Position numbers and translations under genes: made by a program
Origin: Hydrogenophaga sp.
GTDB lineage: Bacteria > Pseudomonadota > Gammaproteobacteria > Burkholderiales > Burkholderiaceae_C
NCBI RefSeq assembly: GCF_025699295.1
Contig: NZ_JAILWB010000012.1
Location: 93,946-157,945, forward strand
DNA: 64,000 bases
Reading direction: 5' to 3'
Shown here: piece by piece, positions 62,421 through 64,000 of the stretch
Layout of the letters: each line of letters starts with the position of its first letter
How positions within the stretch are numbered: position 1 is the stretch's first letter
The notes under the pieces: generated by a model
What the model was told of the DNA's origin: nothing
Databases searched by the model: none
What the model saw: the letters and a program-made list of their open reading frames with translations, nothing else

Positions 62421-62933
62421 CTATTCTTCGTTTTCGTCGGCGGGATCGTATCCCTTGAGGGTGACACACATTTCCCGGAATTCGGGGTTCTCGGTATCAC
62501 ACTCCAATTCTGTTTCGTCCACGGCCTCGCCATTGACGAGTGAGGTCGAGCCAGCAAATCCCCAGCCCTCATCGAAGTATTCGACGCGGAAATGCAGGTC
62601 GGGGAACATTGCAGACAGCTTCCCAAGCACCGGGAGCGGCGGGCTCCAGGCCGTATCGAAACGGTAAACGAGTAGCCCCTCGTCGTCTACATCGACTGAT
62701 ACGTCGTAGCAGTTCCATTTCGTGCCCCAATTGGCACAAGACCAGTCATACCAGTTGTTCGGGTTGCGGCGTTGATCGTCCAGCGAGAGATTACCCCTAA
62801 GGGTATCCGCAGGCATAGGCACAATCTGATCGAGGTCGAAGGGTTGTTCGTCGCCAGCCACCTGGGCCTTGACGGCATCCAGACGTTCGCGGGTGCCTTC
62901 GATACTGAGTCGGTTGGTTACGTGATTCGGCAT
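62421..62933 (-). CDS. YubB/Api92-like ferredoxin-fold protein
   Basis: 170 residues. MPNHVTNRLSIEGTRERLDA at the start, NNWYDWSCANWGTKWNCYDV in the middle and TAWSPPLPVLGKLSAMFPDL later are characteristic of the DUF1281/YubB family found on plasmids and phages. Function unknown in the family. Confidence 0.78.
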   Translation of the reverse strand: MPNHVTNRLSIEGTRERLDAVKAQVAGDEQPFDLDQIVPMPADTLRGNLSLDDQRRNPNNWYDWSCANWGTKWNCYDVSVDVDDEGLLVYRFDTAWSPPLPVLGKLSAMFPDLHFRVEYFDEGWGFAGSTSLVNGEAVDETELECDTENPEFREMCVTLKGYDPADENEE

Positions 62934-62942
62934 AGTGCCTCC

Positions 62943-62970
62943 AGTATAGCGTCGTTACCGTCTAAGTCAA
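62943..62970 (-). promoter_or_regulatory. Promoter TTGACT-N16-TATACT
   Basis: Precedes the YubB-like gene; a GGAGG lies between the -10 and the ATG but would overlap the predicted start of transcription. Confidence 0.64.
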
Positions 62971-63218
62971 GTGGCTTTTTCAAGCTCCGTGTAACAGTAA
63001 GCTTGAATCGTACCATCCTCGTGCTCCATCCACCAGATGTCGCCACCAGCACCAGGAACCCAGCCGTAGTACGTAACCTCAATGTTGGGCGTACGGTCTG
63101 CGGTGTAGGTAGACTTTACGAGAAAGCCATCGGTGTCAGTTTCGAGTTCGGCCTTGGTGCGGAACTTCGTTCCTTTTGTGGGAAGCTGTCCGCCTAGTTC
63201 GTCCATGAGATCAGACAT
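62967..63218 (-). CDS. Hypothetical small protein
   Basis: 83 residues. MSDLMDELGGQLPTKGTKFR then NIEVTYYGWVPGAGGDIWWM. Beta-rich. Unknown. Confidence 0.58.
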   Translation of the reverse strand: MSDLMDELGGQLPTKGTKFRTKAELETDTDGFLVKSTYTADRTPNIEVTYYGWVPGAGGDIWWMEHEDGTIQAYCYTELEKAT

Positions 63219-63268
63219 TGTTTATTCCTAACGCTCGCCCGCTAGGGCTTCTCTGGTACCAGGATACA

Positions 63269-63481
63269 TTACGATTCCTCAGTCTTCACAACGATGGTTG
63301 GGTCGCCCTGACCGTCCCATCCCCATGCAGGGAAGGCATTTTTGTAGCAGAATTGTGCATCCAAACCGCACATTTCGAGCGTGGTGTGAGCACCATCCTC
63401 ACCACCACCGTCAGAAAAGAATCCAAGGACAGCATCACGGGCTTCCTCAGAATCGAACTCAAGGGTTAGCTTGTAACTCAT
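63269..63481 (-). CDS. Hypothetical small protein
   Basis: 70 residues. MSYKLTLEFDSEEARDAVLG then FFSDGGGEDGAHTTLEMCGL; alpha/beta, acidic. Overlaps the upstream gene by four bases. Unknown. Confidence 0.58.
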   Translation of the reverse strand: MSYKLTLEFDSEEARDAVLGFFSDGGGEDGAHTTLEMCGLDAQFCYKNAFPAWGWDGQGDPTIVVKTEES

Positions 63482-63726
63482 AGGAGCTTTTGCCTCATAG
63501 CATCGTAAGAGAAGGCCCGCTCGACGTTGAGGAGGCCGGGCAAGTCTTGAATCTGGCCGTCGTCGTCACGGCAGGCCCGTGAGATTTCGCTCCAGATTTC
63601 GTTCAGTTCTTCCATCGAGGTAGCGGCCTCAACCTTAGGCTTTATGAAGAGAGAATACCACTCCTCGACCTGTGATTCAAGCATTCGCTCCATTCGGGCG
63701 AGCAGACTGATAAGGGGCAAGCTCAT
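63478..63726 (-). CDS. Hypothetical helical protein
   Basis: 82 residues from ATG 63726. MSLPLISLLARMERMLESQV, helical with acidic patches. Unknown. Confidence 0.55.
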   Translation of the reverse strand: MSLPLISLLARMERMLESQVEEWYSLFIKPKVEAATSMEELNEIWSEISRACRDDDGQIQDLPGLLNVERAFSYDAMRQKLL

Positions 63727-63730
63727 GTTT

Positions 63731-63862
63731 TCAAGCGAACGCCAAGTAAGGAACAACAGAGAGAAAGAGAAGAGAGATAGCACCCAGCCACAGGTAAACC
63801 GTAACGGTTGTGCGGTCGTCTTCGTGTTGTTCGATAACGTCTAAGATCAGTTCTTTGTCCAT
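63731..63862 (-). CDS. Small membrane protein (43 aa)
   Basis: ATG 63862 (AGGAG 10 nt upstream) to TGA 63731. MDKELILDVIEQHEDDRTTV then TVYLWLGAISLLFLSVVPYL, one membrane segment. Unknown. Confidence 0.5.
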   Translation of the reverse strand: MDKELILDVIEQHEDDRTTVTVYLWLGAISLLFLSVVPYLAFA

Positions 63863-63922
63863 CGCTTCGTATCTCCTGGGTGTGGGTCTGGTAGTACCGC
63901 CGCACACACACTCACTAGGGTC

Positions 63923-63950
63923 AGTATACCCTATCTTACCGGGGTGTCAA
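63923..63950 (-). promoter_or_regulatory. Promoter TTGACA-N16-TATACT
   Basis: Consensus -35; last member of the family in this window, with a ~55-nt leader to 63862. Confidence 0.68.
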
Positions 63951-63957
63951 GTAGAAA

Positions 63958-63999
63958 CTACCGAATCATGAAGGACCACATCTGTTCCAACAGCATCAC
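63958..63999 (-). CDS. Possible 3' end of a gene continuing beyond the window
   Basis: A frame open from the window edge reads ...LLEQMWSFMIR to TAG 63958-63960, just before the promoter at 63950. Position fits a gene end, but 13 codons cannot be identified. Confidence 0.25.
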   Translation of the reverse strand: MMLLEQMWSFMIR

Positions 64000-64000
64000 A

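Noticed and set aside
1..64000. CRISPR arrays, insertion sequences, integrase/attachment sites, LAGLIDADG or GIY-YIG genes
   Set aside because: Looked for; no direct-repeat arrays, transposase or integrase motifs seen. Two free-standing HNH genes are the only clear mobile-type elements.

Overview
The window is a contiguous stretch of a large tailed double-stranded DNA phage genome. Evidence: a run of virion-fibre genes, rIIA/rIIB homologues, a class II ribonucleotide reductase, ThyX, dNMP kinase, SSB, PhoH, a phage sigma factor, and a long array of tRNA genes packed between small overlapping genes. No terminase, portal, capsid or DNA polymerase gene is present here, so this is only part of the genome. 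Base composition is moderate and the host cannot be fixed from sequence. Strong TTGACA/TATAAT promoters point to an ordinary bacterial sigma-70-type polymerase, and many apparently leaderless starts suggest a host that tolerates leaderless mRNAs.

Layout. (1) 1-7.9 kb, plus strand: the end of a GDP-mannose dehydratase, two HTH/nuclease-like genes, then a nucleotide-metabolism block (MazG-like, FAD oxidoreductase, class II RNR, ThyX). A 14-bp hairpin at 7919-7950 ends it. (2) 8.0-15.6 kb, plus strand: ten genes of modular fibre/decoration proteins built from reused N- and C-terminal modules, ending with a membrane-anchored coiled coil (holin-like?) and a terminator shared with the convergent minus-strand genes. 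(3) 15.6-34 kb, minus strand: lipoprotein, PhoH, peptide deformylase plus methionine aminopeptidase, family-4 uracil-DNA glycosylase, sigma factor, SMC/Rad50-like ATPase, exonuclease, dNMP kinase, RNA ligase, CCA-adding enzyme, P-loop kinase, SSB, and a second RNA ligase. (4) 34-50.8 kb, minus strand: a tRNA array with anticodons for all 20 amino acids, interleaved almost without spacing with small genes (HNH nucleases, SPOUT methylase, DNA ligase, ppGpp-hydrolase-like, RF1-like release factor, Pth2-like, nucleotidase). One plus-strand virion-like gene sits inside it. The 47.9-50.75 kb part is mostly structured RNA: an internally deleted tmRNA, several tRNA-like molecules with insertions, and a protein-free block of about 0.9 kb with its own promoter, which resembles the GOLLD class of giant phage RNAs by size, context and structure. 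(5) 50.8-64 kb, minus strand: rIIB, rIIA, a Thg1-like enzyme, an NAD+ salvage pair (NMN adenylyltransferase with a CinA-like domain, and nicotinamide phosphoribosyltransferase), NUDIX, metallophosphoesterase, cREC domain protein, then many tiny early-type genes.

How it fits together. The phage seems equipped to take over translation and to keep RNA and NAD+ intact. It carries a full tRNA set, CCA addition, two RNA ligases, a kinase, HAD/cREC repair-associated domains, a Thg1-like 3'-5' polymerase, tRNA/rRNA methylation, N-terminal Met processing, and Pth2 and RF1-like proteins. NAD+ resynthesis would counter NAD-depleting defences. The most striking observations are: an RF1-type release-factor gene that needs a +1 frameshift at an in-frame UAG, the stop codon its own product should read (the logic of bacterial prfB transferred to RF1); a tmRNA reduced to its tRNA-like domain; tRNA-punctuated mRNAs with start codons 2-9 nt after tRNA CCA ends; and about 17 near-identical promoters with a 16-nt spacer, many of them 5-9 nt from a start codon. 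All functional statements are inferred from reading translations and folds by eye; no database search was run.
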